Shown piece by piece: positions 1-9,036 of a stretch of DNA of 64,000 bases. The notes beneath the pieces are model-generated. The model was not told the origin of the DNA and did no database searches. It saw only the letters and a list, made by a program, of their open reading frames with translations. The stretch comes from Roseobacter sp039196345. GTDB lineage: Bacteria > Pseudomonadota > Alphaproteobacteria > Rhodobacterales > Rhodobacteraceae. Numbering within the stretch: position 1 is the stretch's first letter; each line of letters begins with the position of its first letter. Location: the NCBI GenBank assembly GCA_039196345.1, contig JBCCUU010000007.1, positions 1 through 64,000 on the forward strand. Reading direction: 5' to 3'. Position numbers and translations under genes: made by a program.

Positions 1-141
1 CAGATCCCTACGCCGCGGCGCATCCCCCAATAGCGCGCGCACCTCCGACATCGCCGCGTCATCAAGCTGACGCCCCTTCGTAAAACGACGCCCCCTGCCA
101 CGCCCAGACTTCCAAATGCCCTCACGATCATCAAGCGCCAT
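1..141 (-). CDS. Formate dehydrogenase beta/gamma (NADH-binding) subunit, N-terminal fragment
   Basis: Only the first 47 codons lie in the window; the gene runs off the left edge. Translation from the ATG at 141 gives a basic, Lys/Arg/Gly-rich start followed by a short segment ending ALLGDAPRRRDL. From memory, this resembles the start of the fused 24-kDa/51-kDa-like subunit of NAD-dependent formate dehydrogenases in Rhodobacteraceae, which passes electrons from formate to NAD+. A purine-rich GGGGAGAA lies about 4 bases before the ATG and can serve as ribosome binding site. No iron-sulfur or flavin motif is inside the window, so the assignment rests on N-terminal resemblance alone. The remaining fds genes would be expected to the left. 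Confidence 0.45.
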   Translation of the reverse strand, partial: MALDDREGIWKSGRGRGRRFTKGRQLDDAAMSEVRALLGDAPRRRDL

Positions 142-352
142 TCATCGTTCTCCCCATCCTCACCGCGGCTGATGCGGAATAGCCTTGCCGCACCCGGATT
201 TGTCAAGCTGCGCACCACCACGATACCGTCAAAAACACCCTCAATTGAGACCAGAAACGACACATCATCGTCCGATCCGAAACATGTGGCCTTTAAGGCG
301 ACAATCACACTAAAGTAACGATGACCAGTAATGAGGATAGAGACTGTTCACC

Positions 353-775
353 ATGCATGCCAGATACGTCAATCCCGTGACAACTTCCGCGATGATCTTG
401 CTGGCTCTCGGGGCCGCAGGAGCCTGTGGCGCGGCAGAGCCCATGGATGGTGCGGCCTTTGACGCCTATACCCGGGGCAAGACGCTCTTTTATGGTCAGA
501 ACGGTCAGGCCTATGGGGCCGAAATCTACCTTGAGGACCGCAAGGTCCGCTGGTCGTTTCTCGACGGCGCGTGCAAGGACGGCTTCTGGTACGAACAAGC
601 GGATCAGATCTGTTTTGTCTATGAGGACAACCCCGACCCGCAATGCTGGGCCTTTTCAAAAAGAAACGGCAGGCTCACGGCGCGTTTCGAAAACGAACCC
701 GGCGCGACCGAGCTTTATGAGGCCGAAGATATCGGCGAAGAGATGGTCTGCCTCGCCCCCAATCTGGGCGTGTGA
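353..775 (+). CDS. Small secreted protein of unknown function
   Basis: The 140-residue product begins with a basic N-terminus and a hydrophobic stretch (about residues 11-27), as in a Sec signal peptide. The mature part is acidic and aromatic-rich, with Cys residues in the contexts DGACKDG, DQICFVYE, DPQCWAF and EMVCLAP, which may form disulfides in the periplasm. I do not recognise a named domain. Similar short exported proteins with a WSFLDG-like core are, I believe, common in Roseobacter genomes, but I cannot check this. It converges on xseA, only 2 bases separating the two stop codons. The 211 bases upstream (142-352) hold no other gene that I can see and should contain the promoter. Confidence 0.7.
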   Translation: MHARYVNPVTTSAMILLALGAAGACGAAEPMDGAAFDAYTRGKTLFYGQNGQAYGAEIYLEDRKVRWSFLDGACKDGFWYEQADQICFVYEDNPDPQCWAFSKRNGRLTARFENEPGATELYEAEDIGEEMVCLAPNLGV

Positions 776-777
776 TC

Positions 778-2325
778 CTAGAAGAGTGAGCCTTGTTCCG
801 GCGGTTTGGGCGGTGTCTTGCGCGCTGATGCACCCGGTTTTGACCCGACCGTGATACGCCCGTCCGAGAACTGGATTTCGAGGCTGGCGGCAGCCTTGGC
901 AGCCTTGGTATCCGTCACAACCTGCCCTTCGGCCCGCACCACGGCAAAGCCACGCTCCAGCGTTGCCTTGTAACTCAACGTCTCGTTCAGGCGACCCATG
1001 GCGTCGACATTCAGCGTCAGTTGCTGAAGGTTTCGCCGCCCGGTGTCCGCCAGACGTCTCACGACGTCCTCGAAACGGTCGGCCTTCCGACGAAACTCCA
1101 GCGCCAGCACGTCAGGGCGATATCGCTGCGACTGGGTCGCCAGTCTTTCCCTTTTGGCGGCAACCGCCCGGTCCAGGGCTGGTGCCAGCTGCCTAGCTCT
1201 TTCCTCAAAGCGGCGCTTTTCCGTTTCAACGGCGCGCTTTAACGTCGCCGGTCTCAGACTGCCGCTCACATCCGCCAGCCTGACCTTGCGGCGCTGCACA
1301 CCGGTCATGAGCGCAGGTCCAAGGCGCGTAACACGGGTGTCGAGCATCTGGCGCGGCGTTTCCAGCAGGCTATCGGGGCGTGGCAAGGCGCGGGACATAT
1401 CCCGCAGGCGCTGATCGCGCCGGGTCAAACCCTGGCTCAGGGCCTGACGCATCCGCGCATCCTGACCCTCAAGCCAGGCGATCAGCTCATGTCTGACCGG
1501 CACGGCAAGCTCTGCCGCTGCCGTCGGAGTGGGCGCCCGTTTGTCCGAAACAAAGTCGATCAGGGTGGTATCGGTCTCATGACCCACGGCAGAGATCAGC
1601 GGAATACCCGAAGCGGCGGCCGCGCGGGCGACGCTTTCTTCGTTGAACCCCCAGAGGTCTTCGACAGAGCCGCCACCGCGTGCCACGATCAGCAGGTCCG
1701 GGCGCGGCAGTGCGCCCCCCGGCGTCAGGGCGTTGAAGCCGTTGATTGCGCGTGTCACCTCGGGCGCGCAGCGTTCGCCCTGCACCGCCACGGGCCAGAT
1801 CAGCACCTTGCGGGGAAAGCGATCCCGCAGCCGGTGCAGAATATCCCGGATGACCGCCCCGGTGGGGGAGGTGACGACACCGATCACCTCCGGCAGATAG
1901 GGCAGAGGTTTCTTCCGGGCCACCTCGAAAAGCCCTTCGGCCTGAAGCTGCTGCTTTCGCTTCTCCAAGAGCGCCATCAGCGCGCCTTTGCCCGCGACCG
2001 CCACGTCATCAACGTTCATGTTGTACTTCGACTGCGCGCCATAGGCGGTGAGCCTGCCTGTGACGACAACCTCCAGCCCTTCCTCGGGCAGCACGGAAAG
2101 CCCCGCCACCTGCCCTTTCCAGGTCGTGCAGGCCAGCGTGTTGCGGTCGTCCTTGACGTCATAATACATATGCCCGGAGCGCGCGCGCATCACGCGGCCC
2201 ACCTCGCCGCGTACCCGAATGCGCCCAAACTCGCCCTCAAGGGTCTTCTTCACGGCCCCCGAGATTTCGCTCACCGTGTATTCCGGCGTGTTTTGTCCCG
2301 GTGTCGGATCGTCTAGCAGGTCCAT
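778..2325 (-). CDS. xseA: Exodeoxyribonuclease VII large subunit
   Basis: This is the large subunit of the XseA-XseB nuclease, which degrades single-stranded DNA bidirectionally to oligonucleotides in the cytoplasm and helps repair. The 515-residue product has an N-terminal OB-fold region (about 20-115) for DNA binding. The nuclease domain follows, with TSPTGA at 152-157, ARGGGSVEDLW at 215-225 and GHETDTTL at 248-255, all typical of XseA. The C-terminal half is rich in Arg, Leu and Ala and likely forms the long coiled coil that binds XseB. The C-terminus, basic and proline-rich, is slightly longer than in E. coli XseA. No xseB is nearby. It is divergent from purD across 82 bases that must hold both promoters. 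Confidence 0.95.
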   Translation of the reverse strand: MDLLDDPTPGQNTPEYTVSEISGAVKKTLEGEFGRIRVRGEVGRVMRARSGHMYYDVKDDRNTLACTTWKGQVAGLSVLPEEGLEVVVTGRLTAYGAQSKYNMNVDDVAVAGKGALMALLEKRKQQLQAEGLFEVARKKPLPYLPEVIGVVTSPTGAVIRDILHRLRDRFPRKVLIWPVAVQGERCAPEVTRAINGFNALTPGGALPRPDLLIVARGGGSVEDLWGFNEESVARAAAASGIPLISAVGHETDTTLIDFVSDKRAPTPTAAAELAVPVRHELIAWLEGQDARMRQALSQGLTRRDQRLRDMSRALPRPDSLLETPRQMLDTRVTRLGPALMTGVQRRKVRLADVSGSLRPATLKRAVETEKRRFEERARQLAPALDRAVAAKRERLATQSQRYRPDVLALEFRRKADRFEDVVRRLADTGRRNLQQLTLNVDAMGRLNETLSYKATLERGFAVVRAEGQVVTDTKAAKAAASLEIQFSDGRITVGSKPGASARKTPPKPPEQGSLF

Positions 2326-2407
2326 GGCGCGCTCTTGCTGTTGTCACGAGGTGAGCACCAGCTTAAAACGCCGTGACCAAAAAGGCCAAGCAGATCGGGG
2401 GCGCCAC

Positions 2408-3670
2408 ATGAACATTCTTATCCTTGGCAGTGGCGGGCGCGAGCACAGTCTGGCCTGGGCCGTCAAACAGAACCCGAAATGCGACCGTCTGATCGTGGCC
2501 CCGGGAAATGCGGGCATCGCCGAGATCGCCGAATGCGCCGGGCTCGACATCGAAAACGGTGGTACGGTGGCGACCTTTGCGGATGAGAATGCCATCGACT
2601 TTGTGATCGTAGGCCCCGAAGCACCGCTTGCCGCCGGGGTTGCGGACCGGTTGCGAGATGCGGGCATCCTTGTCTTCGGGCCCTCGGAAGCGGCGGCAAG
2701 GCTCGAAGCCTCAAAGTCATTCACCAAAATGATCTGTGATGCCGCAGGCGCGCCCACCGCAGCCTATGCGCATTTCACCGACCTTGATGCGGCGAAGGCT
2801 TATGTTGACGCACAGGGTGCACCGATCGTCATCAAGGCTGATGGCCTCGCGGCAGGCAAGGGTGTCATCATCGCCGAAACCCTGGCCGAGGCACATGCAG
2901 CGCTCGATGACATGTTCGGCGGCGGCTTCGGGACAGCAGGCGCGGAGGTCGTGATCGAGGAATTCATGGAGGGCGAAGAGGCCTCGTTCTTCGTGCTCTG
3001 CGACGGTGAAACGGTCTTGCCGATTGGCACCGCGCAGGACCACAAACGCGTGGGCGACGGGGACACCGGCCCCAACACGGGTGGCATGGGCGCCTATTCC
3101 CCGGCCCCGGTGATGACGGAGAGTGTCACCGATGCCGCACTCAACGATATCGTGCGACCGACCATGGCGGAGATGACCCGGCGCGGAACGCCCTTTCAGG
3201 GCATTCTCTTTGTGGGCCTCATGATCCAGAATGACGCGCCCCGCCTTGTTGAGTATAACGTCCGTTTTGGCGATCCGGAGTGTCAGGTCCTGATGATGCG
3301 TCTGGGCGCTCAGGCGCTGGACCTCATGCAGGCGACGGCGGAAGGGCGGCTGGATCAGGCGCGCGTGAACTGGGCGGAGGATCATGCGCTCAGCGTTGTC
3401 ATGGCAGCAAACGGCTATCCGGGGGCCTACGAGAAAGGCACCGTGATCGAAGGCCTGGAAGCCTTGCCGGAGGACAGCCATCACATGGTGTTTCACGCAG
3501 GCACTGCCCGGCGCGACGGGCAGTTTGTCGCGAATGGTGGTCGGGTGCTCGCTGTTACGGCACGCGCCGGAAGCCTCGCAGAGGCTCGGGACAAGGCCTA
3601 CCGGATGGTGGCACAGATCAACTGGCCAGATGGATTCTGTCGCAAAGACATCGGATGGCGCGCGCTCTGA
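2408..3670 (+). CDS. purD: Phosphoribosylamine-glycine ligase (GAR synthetase)
   Basis: This enzyme catalyses the second step of de novo purine synthesis, joining 5-phosphoribosylamine and glycine with ATP to give GAR. The start at 2408 gives MNILILGSGGREHSLAW, the canonical PurD N-terminus, and a 420-residue protein, the usual family length. The longer open frame upstream is not coding. Domains in order: N-terminal Rossmann-like domain, ATP-grasp domain (about 100-290) with KADGLAAGKGV and the PNTGGMGAYSP segment, then the C-terminal domain starting near VVMAANGYPG. The FGDPECQ metal-binding segment is intact. It stands alone here, unlike the pur operons of Firmicutes. The other purine gene in the window is purA at 17.7-19.0 kb. 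Confidence 0.96.
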   Translation: MNILILGSGGREHSLAWAVKQNPKCDRLIVAPGNAGIAEIAECAGLDIENGGTVATFADENAIDFVIVGPEAPLAAGVADRLRDAGILVFGPSEAAARLEASKSFTKMICDAAGAPTAAYAHFTDLDAAKAYVDAQGAPIVIKADGLAAGKGVIIAETLAEAHAALDDMFGGGFGTAGAEVVIEEFMEGEEASFFVLCDGETVLPIGTAQDHKRVGDGDTGPNTGGMGAYSPAPVMTESVTDAALNDIVRPTMAEMTRRGTPFQGILFVGLMIQNDAPRLVEYNVRFGDPECQVLMMRLGAQALDLMQATAEGRLDQARVNWAEDHALSVVMAANGYPGAYEKGTVIEGLEALPEDSHHMVFHAGTARRDGQFVANGGRVLAVTARAGSLAEARDKAYRMVAQINWPDGFCRKDIGWRAL

Positions 3671-3672
3671 GC

Positions 3673-4428
3673 CTAAGGGGCCTCGCAGGCCATAGCGGAG
3701 GCAAACACAGGGCGGCTGGTATCCGTGCCGATCTCGCGCAGCGTGATGTCAGCGCCGTCAAACCGCAGCGCCAGCAAGGATCGCCAGGTCGCATCCGCCA
3801 GGATCATCTCCTGCCCACCCCCGCAGTCGCGCAGGCCGCCCGCGATGTCTTCTTCACCGATCCGGTGGTTCGTTACACCCGGAAGCGAAGCGACCTCAGT
3901 CAGGCCGCCAGCATCAAAACGCCAGATGCGCAGCGTCTTGGCCAGATGCGGTCGATCCACATAGGCGATCTCAACGCTCCCATCCTGATCAAGATCCGCC
4001 GCCCCCACAGGCGCCAACCAGCGAAAGCGCGTCCCGATATAGGGGGTCGCGGTCAAACGTCCCTCGCTGGTATAGATCGCAAGCCGCGCGCCCCGGCGCT
4101 GGTCACTTTCAACGACAATCACTTCGGGGCGGGCATCCCCATACAGATCGACCAGCCGGGGGGCAGTATCTTCGAAAACAGCCGTTTCCGGCAGGCTGAA
4201 GCGCCGCGTCACGCCGCCCTCAAGGGTAAGGGCAAGCGTGCCGTATTCGATCGCGTCACCAAGAACACCATGCGCATAGCGATCGGTCGGCGCTTCATAG
4301 CGCGCGTCAAGGATCGTATCACCGCTTGCGCTAAGCGCCATATGCCACAGGCACACCGCCAGCAGCGCGCGGCGGGCGAGCGCGTGCCAGCGGCGGAACG
4401 GCAGACGCCGCGCCCCCTTTGGGATCAA
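3673..4428 (-). CDS. Exported FG-GAP/VCBS-repeat-like protein
   Basis: The 251-residue product starts with an Arg-rich n-region and a hydrophobic segment (about residues 20-35), consistent with a Sec signal peptide. The mature part contains repeated beta-propeller-like motifs, for instance VDLYGDARPEVIVV and AADLDQDGSVEIAYV, which match the calcium-binding Asp-rich loops of FG-GAP/VCBS repeats. A late Cys pair (LRDCGGG and MACEAP) may form a disulfide. The start appears to be TTG at 4428, overlapping the ferredoxin TGA stop by 4 bases, which suggests translational coupling. An ATG at codon 30 is possible but would remove most of the signal. The function is unknown; its ferredoxin neighbour does not explain it. 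It converges on purD. Confidence 0.7.
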   Translation of the reverse strand: MIPKGARRLPFRRWHALARRALLAVCLWHMALSASGDTILDARYEAPTDRYAHGVLGDAIEYGTLALTLEGGVTRRFSLPETAVFEDTAPRLVDLYGDARPEVIVVESDQRRGARLAIYTSEGRLTATPYIGTRFRWLAPVGAADLDQDGSVEIAYVDRPHLAKTLRIWRFDAGGLTEVASLPGVTNHRIGEEDIAGGLRDCGGGQEMILADATWRSLLALRFDGADITLREIGTDTSRPVFASAMACEAP

Positions 4429-4748
4429 ATCTGCTTTTCCGGCATCTGAACGATCAGGCCATCCAGCGCGTCTGTCACTTTCAGCTGACAGGTCAGCCGC
4501 GACCGTGCGGGATCAGGCTCATAGGCAAAATCCAGCATGTCTTCTTCCATATCGTCTTTGGCGGGCAGCTTTTCGACCCAGGCCGGATCGACGTAGACGT
4601 GGCAGGTGGAACAGGCGCAGGCACCGCCGCAGTCCGCCTCGATACCCGGAATGTTGTTGTCCCGCGCACCTTCCATCACTGTCAGGCCATTTGCGACGTC
4701 CACAACATGTTCTTTACCGCCATGTTCGATATAGGTGATCTTAGCCAC
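4425..4748 (-). CDS. Adrenodoxin-type [2Fe-2S] ferredoxin
   Basis: This small cytoplasmic electron carrier of 107 residues has the adrenodoxin/Isc-type cluster signature C-X5-C-X2-C at Cys40, Cys46 and Cys49 plus Cys87. It closely resembles Rhodobacter FdVI (an essential ferredoxin) and Caulobacter FdxB in length and motif. Such ferredoxins serve Fe-S cluster assembly or a P450. I chose the GTG at 4748 as start because an AGGAAGGAAG ribosome binding site lies just upstream and the product then begins (M)AKITYIEHGG, as in homologues. The longer ATG start at 4838 would add a non-conserved 30-residue tail. The downstream FG-GAP-like gene overlaps its stop. Confidence 0.9.
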   Translation of the reverse strand: MAKITYIEHGGKEHVVDVANGLTVMEGARDNNIPGIEADCGGACACSTCHVYVDPAWVEKLPAKDDMEEDMLDFAYEPDPARSRLTCQLKVTDALDGLIVQMPEKQI

Positions 4749-5066
4749 TTCCGTAACTTCCTTCCTGATGTCTTCCGCTCTTTCTGCCGGGGCATATAGA
4801 GCGCGCCAGCCCGTTTTGCGACCCTTCTGTGCCGTCAATGCAATTCGACGTCAATGCCCAAATTTTTGGCCCGCTTCCGAAGGACCTGTCATCGATCGCC
4901 CTACGCTTCTGCAATACACTGTCGATAGAAATCCTTTTTGCGCACGGGCTTGTGGTCCGACCGGCGCCAACACCCGGCCACCCGAGGTTAGGGGGCTCAC
5001 CACCCAGCGACCGCCCTCCATAAAAAAGGGCGCCCGAAAGCGCCCTTTTTCAAGGAATTCAAAAGA
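4749..5066. other. Gene-free interval between ferredoxin and degP
   Basis: This 318-base interval separates two minus-strand genes. It contains the degP terminator at 5022-5050 and, further left, the region upstream of the ferredoxin gene where its promoter must lie. The only open frames are a possible N-terminal extension of the ferredoxin and short non-conserved frames. I see no tRNA or repeat. Confidence 0.6.
5022..5050 (-). terminator. Rho-independent terminator of degP
   Basis: GGGCGC at 5028-5033 pairs with GCGCCC at 5040-5045 around the loop CCGAAA. A-tracts and T-tracts flank the stem on both sides, so it could work in either orientation. It lies 17 bases past the degP stop codon, and in minus-strand RNA the stem is followed by a run of U. 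Confidence 0.85.
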
Positions 5067-6530
5067 TCATTCCGCCAGGGAAAGCGCCACAAAGCGCGGG
5101 TCCCCTGCCCGGCGTACAAGCAACAGCAGCGACTTCCGGCCGGCCTCACGGGCGGCATCCACCCGCGCTTCCAGATCGCTGATGCTGTCGATCTTCTGCT
5201 GGCCTGCCTCGGTGATCACGTCACCCGCGCGCAGACCCTTCTCAAAGGCCTCCGAGGCGTCATCAACCTCCGTCACCACGAGGCCCAAGGTCTTTTCGTC
5301 AAGACCCAGGTCACTGCGCAACTCGTCGTTAAGCACACTGAGCGTCATGCCCAGCATTTCCGTGGTGACCGGCTCATCCGCGTCCGGTCCTTGCGCCACG
5401 GCCGGCACCGCACCCTCTGCCTCTTCGCGGCGGCCCAGGGTCACGAGCAGCGTCTTGGTCTCCTCACCGCGCCGCACCACAACACGCACCGCTTCCCCAA
5501 CCGGCGTGTTGCCCACCTGACGCACCAGATCGCGGGTGTCTTCCACGTCCTTGCCGTCGAAAGTGATGATGACATCGCCAATCTCGATCCCGGCTTCCAT
5601 TGCGGGTCCGTCAAGCACACCGTTCACCGCAGCACCATCCGTGGATGCAAGCCCCATGGCCTCGGCCATATCGTCCGAGACGTCCTGGATCTGTACCCCA
5701 AGCCAGCCGCGCCGTGTTTCGCCAAACTCCTGAAGCTGGTCCACCACCCGCGTCACGACATTCGACGCCATGGAAAAGCCCAAACCGATGGACCCGCCGG
5801 TGGGCGACAGGATCGCGGTATTCACCCCGATCACTTCCCCTTCCATGTTAAAGAGCGGACCGCCGGAGTTGCCCCGGTTGATGGCCGCGTCGGTCTGGAT
5901 GTAGTCGTCATAACGTCCGCTGAGCTCACGGTTGCGCGCAGAAACGATCCCCGCAGAGACCGAGAAACCCTGACCAAGCGGATTGCCCATGGCAATCACC
6001 CAGTCCCCCACACGCGCCTCGTCGCTGTCGCCAAAAGGCACGAACGGCAAAGGTTCATCGGTTTCGACCTTCAGCAGCGCGATGTCCGTATTGGGGTCGG
6101 TTCCAACGACTTCCGCGCTCAATTCCTCGCCATTGAAAAACTCGATCAGAATCTCATCCGCACCATCAATGACGTGGTTATTTGTCACCACATAACCGTC
6201 TTCCGAAATCACAAATCCTGACCCCAGCGCCGAAGACCGTCGTGGGGAGCCTTCCGGCCCGTTGTTGCGATCGCGGAAGAAATCTTCAAAGGGCGACCCT
6301 TCCGGCACGATGCCCTGAGGCCCCGTCCGGCGCGACACCGTGGTCGAGGTCGTGATATTCACAACCGAGGGGCTGATTTTCTCGGCCAGCGGCGCAAGGC
6401 TTGCCGGTTGGGCGCTTGCCACCATCGGAATCGCCAGTGCAAATGCCAGCGTCAATAGTGCCGCCGCCAGCAGTTTCATTTGCCGATGTAAGCAAAAAGG
6501 TCTGGACATGGTTACCGCGTTGGGTTTCAT
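5067..6530 (-). CDS. degP: Do-like periplasmic serine protease/chaperone (DegP/DegQ/MucD type)
   Basis: This periplasmic serine endoprotease degrades or refolds misfolded envelope proteins. The 487-residue product has a signal peptide with a long n-region ending near ASAQP (about residue 41). The trypsin-like domain carries His119 (TNNHV), Asp149 (NTDIALL) and Ser222 (RGNSGGP). Two C-terminal PDZ domains follow (about 285-375 and 395-480). The ATG at 6530 is supported by an AGGAG 7 bases upstream; the internal ATG at 6479 begins the more typical signal sequence but lacks a good site. It lies downstream of hflK-hflC-DUF2065 with a 178-base gap, so it may have its own stress promoter. The genes together form a membrane-protein quality-control group. 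Confidence 0.95.
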   Translation of the reverse strand: MKPNAVTMSRPFCLHRQMKLLAAALLTLAFALAIPMVASAQPASLAPLAEKISPSVVNITTSTTVSRRTGPQGIVPEGSPFEDFFRDRNNGPEGSPRRSSALGSGFVISEDGYVVTNNHVIDGADEILIEFFNGEELSAEVVGTDPNTDIALLKVETDEPLPFVPFGDSDEARVGDWVIAMGNPLGQGFSVSAGIVSARNRELSGRYDDYIQTDAAINRGNSGGPLFNMEGEVIGVNTAILSPTGGSIGLGFSMASNVVTRVVDQLQEFGETRRGWLGVQIQDVSDDMAEAMGLASTDGAAVNGVLDGPAMEAGIEIGDVIITFDGKDVEDTRDLVRQVGNTPVGEAVRVVVRRGEETKTLLVTLGRREEAEGAVPAVAQGPDADEPVTTEMLGMTLSVLNDELRSDLGLDEKTLGLVVTEVDDASEAFEKGLRAGDVITEAGQQKIDSISDLEARVDAAREAGRKSLLLLVRRAGDPRFVALSLAE

Positions 6531-6708
6531 GCGTCGTCTCCTGAAATTCGTTTGGCCTCTCCGGGCAGGAGCGCAGGCGATCCCGCGCTCACTTGCATAC
6601 AGTGCAGATAGGGCGGTTTCCCTACAAGTTCAAAGATGGGCTTTGTTGCTAAGGTTTCAACTCATCGTTACCAAAGTGTAAACGACAGCGCCGATGACAC
6701 AAAACCGG

Positions 6709-6906
6709 TCAGGGCCCGCCCAACTGCCAGGCTGCCCAGACCAGAATGGCACCGGTGACGACAACGAGCCAGCCGATCTGGCGCACGGCATTTTCCGGCA
6801 GCGACCTCAGCATCTCCAGCATCCGCTCCACAAGCGAAGGGGCCAGCGCATAGGCCAGCCCCTCCACAATCATCACCAACCCAAGGGCCAGAAGGAGCGT
6901 GCTCAC
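6709..6906 (-). CDS. DUF2065 (YjeT-like) small inner-membrane protein
   Basis: The 65-residue product consists of two hydrophobic helices (about 2-20 and 43-60) joined by a short polar loop containing ERMLEMLRSLPENAVRQIG. This is the layout and length of DUF2065/YjeT proteins, which commonly follow hflC. Translation probably starts at a GTG whose bases GTGA overlap the hflC stop, so it is coupled to hflC. The molecular function is unknown; the location suggests a role with the HflKC membrane complex. Confidence 0.85.
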   Translation of the reverse strand: MSTLLLALGLVMIVEGLAYALAPSLVERMLEMLRSLPENAVRQIGWLVVVTGAILVWAAWQLGGP

Positions 6907-7799
6907 CGCTCACCCTCTACCGACCGTGCGCCCTGATCGCTGCGCAGGTAGTTGAAGAATTCGGAATCCGGCGACAGCACCATGCTGGAGTTGTTGCCTC
7001 TCAAGGCGCGCTCGTAGGCCGTCAGGGAGCGATAGAATTCGAAGAATTCCGGATCGCGCCCGAAGGCCTCGGCAAAGATGGCATTGCGTTCGGCATCGGC
7101 CTGACCGCGAATGATGTCCGCCTCGCGTGTCGCGTCGGAGGTCAATTCGACCACCGTCCGATCCGCCAAGGCGCGCACCCGCTGAGCCGCTTCCTCCCCG
7201 CGGGCGATCTCGTCCGCCGCTTCACGTTCCCGTTCCGCGCGCATCCGGGCAAAGGTCGCATCAAGGTTCTGGTCCGGCAGGTTGGTCTGCTTCAGACGCA
7301 CGTCAACCACCTCAAGCCCCAGCGGCAAGGCCCGTTGACGGGCCTGGCTGGTGATCCGGGCCATCAGTTCCGCACGATCCGCCGACAGAATGGTGTTCGA
7401 CGTCACACCATCAGAACCAAGCACCGCGCGAATGGTCGGGTTCAGGATGCCTTCGAGACGGTCCTCGGCGGCGCGCAGCCCGCCGACGCCAACGGCCTGG
7501 CGGAACTGAACCACGTCCGAGATCCGGTAGCGCGCAAAGGCATCGACGACCAGACGGCGATCATCGGAAGGCGTGACCTCTGTCTGTTGCGTATCCAGCG
7601 ACAGAATGCGGTCGTCATAACGCACCACGTCCTGAATGAAGGGGATCTTGAAAGCCAGCCCCGGTTCTTCCTTGACGGATTTGATCTGGCCAAACTGCAA
7701 GACCAGTGCCTTTTCGCGCTCATCCACGATGAACACGGAACTCAAAACACCCACCACGCCCAAAACAACGAGCGGAATAAGAAACTTCGTCGCTTTCAT
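6903..7799 (-). CDS. hflC: FtsH protease modulator HflC
   Basis: HflC is a stomatin/prohibitin (SPFH) family protein which, with HflK, forms a large cage around the FtsH protease in the inner membrane and restrains its degradation of membrane proteins. The 298-residue product has one N-terminal transmembrane helix (about 7-25). It is followed by the SPFH domain, with the typical VLQFGQIKSV segment, and an Ala/Glu/Arg-rich helical region (about 185-250). Length matches the family. Its ATG overlaps the hflK stop as TGATG, so the two are translationally coupled and made in similar amounts. Confidence 0.95.
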   Translation of the reverse strand: MKATKFLIPLVVLGVVGVLSSVFIVDEREKALVLQFGQIKSVKEEPGLAFKIPFIQDVVRYDDRILSLDTQQTEVTPSDDRRLVVDAFARYRISDVVQFRQAVGVGGLRAAEDRLEGILNPTIRAVLGSDGVTSNTILSADRAELMARITSQARQRALPLGLEVVDVRLKQTNLPDQNLDATFARMRAEREREAADEIARGEEAAQRVRALADRTVVELTSDATREADIIRGQADAERNAIFAEAFGRDPEFFEFYRSLTAYERALRGNNSSMVLSPDSEFFNYLRSDQGARSVEGER

Positions 7800-8965
7800 C
7801 AGTTGGTTCCTCCCGCGCTGCGGCGCAATTCATTCAGGGGAAGGTAAGGGACAACGCCCTGTCCCCCGCCGCCACCGCCAAGGTCGCTTTCAAGGATGAT
7901 CTTGTCGACATCGCCCAACACACGCTCCATCGTCTCAAGATAGAGACGTTTGCGCGTGACTTCCGGTGCCTTGGCGTATTCCTCCAAAACAGAGGTAAAG
8001 CGCGCCGCCTCACCCTGCGCTTCGTTCACCTGCTGGGCACGGTAGGCCTCGGCCTGTTCCAACTGGCTGGCTGCTTCACCACGCGCGCCTGCGGTGACGC
8101 GGTTTGCATAGGCATCCGCCTGCCGTTCCAGCCGGTCACGTTCCTGTTCCGCCGCCTGCACTTCGCGGAAGCTGTCGATCACCTCGCGCGGCGGGTCGGC
8201 CTTGTCGAGGTTGAGACGCACGATGTTCACACCGGCGTCATAGGCGTCAAGTGTGCCCTGAATGAGCTGCTGTGCCTCGTCGGCAATCACCTGACGGTCT
8301 CGGTTCAGGATCGGCGCAAGCTCACTGCGGGCAATGACTTCGCGCATGGCTGATTCAGACACCGCACTGATCGTCTCTCGCGGCTCAGCGAGGTTGAACA
8401 GGAATTTCGCTGGATCATTGATGTTCCAGACCACCTGGAAGTCAATGTCGATGATGTTCTCATCCGTGGTCAGCATCAGGCCACTGTCGGTGCGCGTCCC
8501 GATATCTTCGGTCTGTTCCCGCGTGACCGGCAGGACCTCGGCCGTCACAACGGGCCACGGCGCAAAGTTCAGGCCGGGATTGCCCGTCGAAGAGTATTCA
8601 CCGAGAAAGAGTTCAACGGATTGTTCTTCAGGCGCGACGGTATAGAAACTGGCGAAGAGCCATGCACCCACGGCACCTAGGGCGATCAGCCCGATGGTAC
8701 CGCGTGAAAACGCCGGACCCCCGCTGCCGCTGCCGCCACCGCGCGCGCCCCCGCCGCCGTCCTTGCCGCCCATCAGAACGCGCAGACGTTCCTGACCCTT
8801 TTTGACCAGCTCGTCGATTTCGGGGATTTGCGGTCCTTCGCCACCCGGGCCACGGCCACCGCCGCCCCCGCCCGATCCACGATTACCACCGCCCGAGCCG
8901 CCGTTTGGTCGATCACCGCCCGAGTTTCCGCCGCCCCCCCAGGGGCCGCCATTGTTGCCAGCCAT
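7799..8965 (-). CDS. hflK: FtsH protease modulator HflK
   Basis: HflK is the partner of HflC in the SPFH complex that regulates FtsH. The 388-residue product begins with a Gly/Asn/Pro-rich low-complexity tail (about 1-45), which is normal for HflK. A single transmembrane helix (about 90-110) is followed by the SPFH domain with APEEQSVELFLGEY and the helical Glu/Ala/Arg-rich C-terminal part. A second Gly-rich tract precedes the C-terminus. It is the first gene of hflK-hflC-DUF2065, with degP beyond. The promoter is expected in the 71 bases before gor, or upstream of gor. Confidence 0.95.
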   Translation of the reverse strand: MAGNNGGPWGGGGNSGGDRPNGGSGGGNRGSGGGGGGRGPGGEGPQIPEIDELVKKGQERLRVLMGGKDGGGGARGGGSGSGGPAFSRGTIGLIALGAVGAWLFASFYTVAPEEQSVELFLGEYSSTGNPGLNFAPWPVVTAEVLPVTREQTEDIGTRTDSGLMLTTDENIIDIDFQVVWNINDPAKFLFNLAEPRETISAVSESAMREVIARSELAPILNRDRQVIADEAQQLIQGTLDAYDAGVNIVRLNLDKADPPREVIDSFREVQAAEQERDRLERQADAYANRVTAGARGEAASQLEQAEAYRAQQVNEAQGEAARFTSVLEEYAKAPEVTRKRLYLETMERVLGDVDKIILESDLGGGGGGQGVVPYLPLNELRRSAGGTN

Positions 8966-9036
8966 TAAGTTCTTTCCCTTCTAAACCGCGTCACTTCACG
9001 ATAAGCATTGCATAGGTACGTTTCCCCGCCCGGAAT

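Noticed and set aside
1489..2316. 275-codon frame antisense to xseA
   Set aside because: xseA carries all family motifs on the minus strand; the plus-strand product is His/Arg-rich without motifs.
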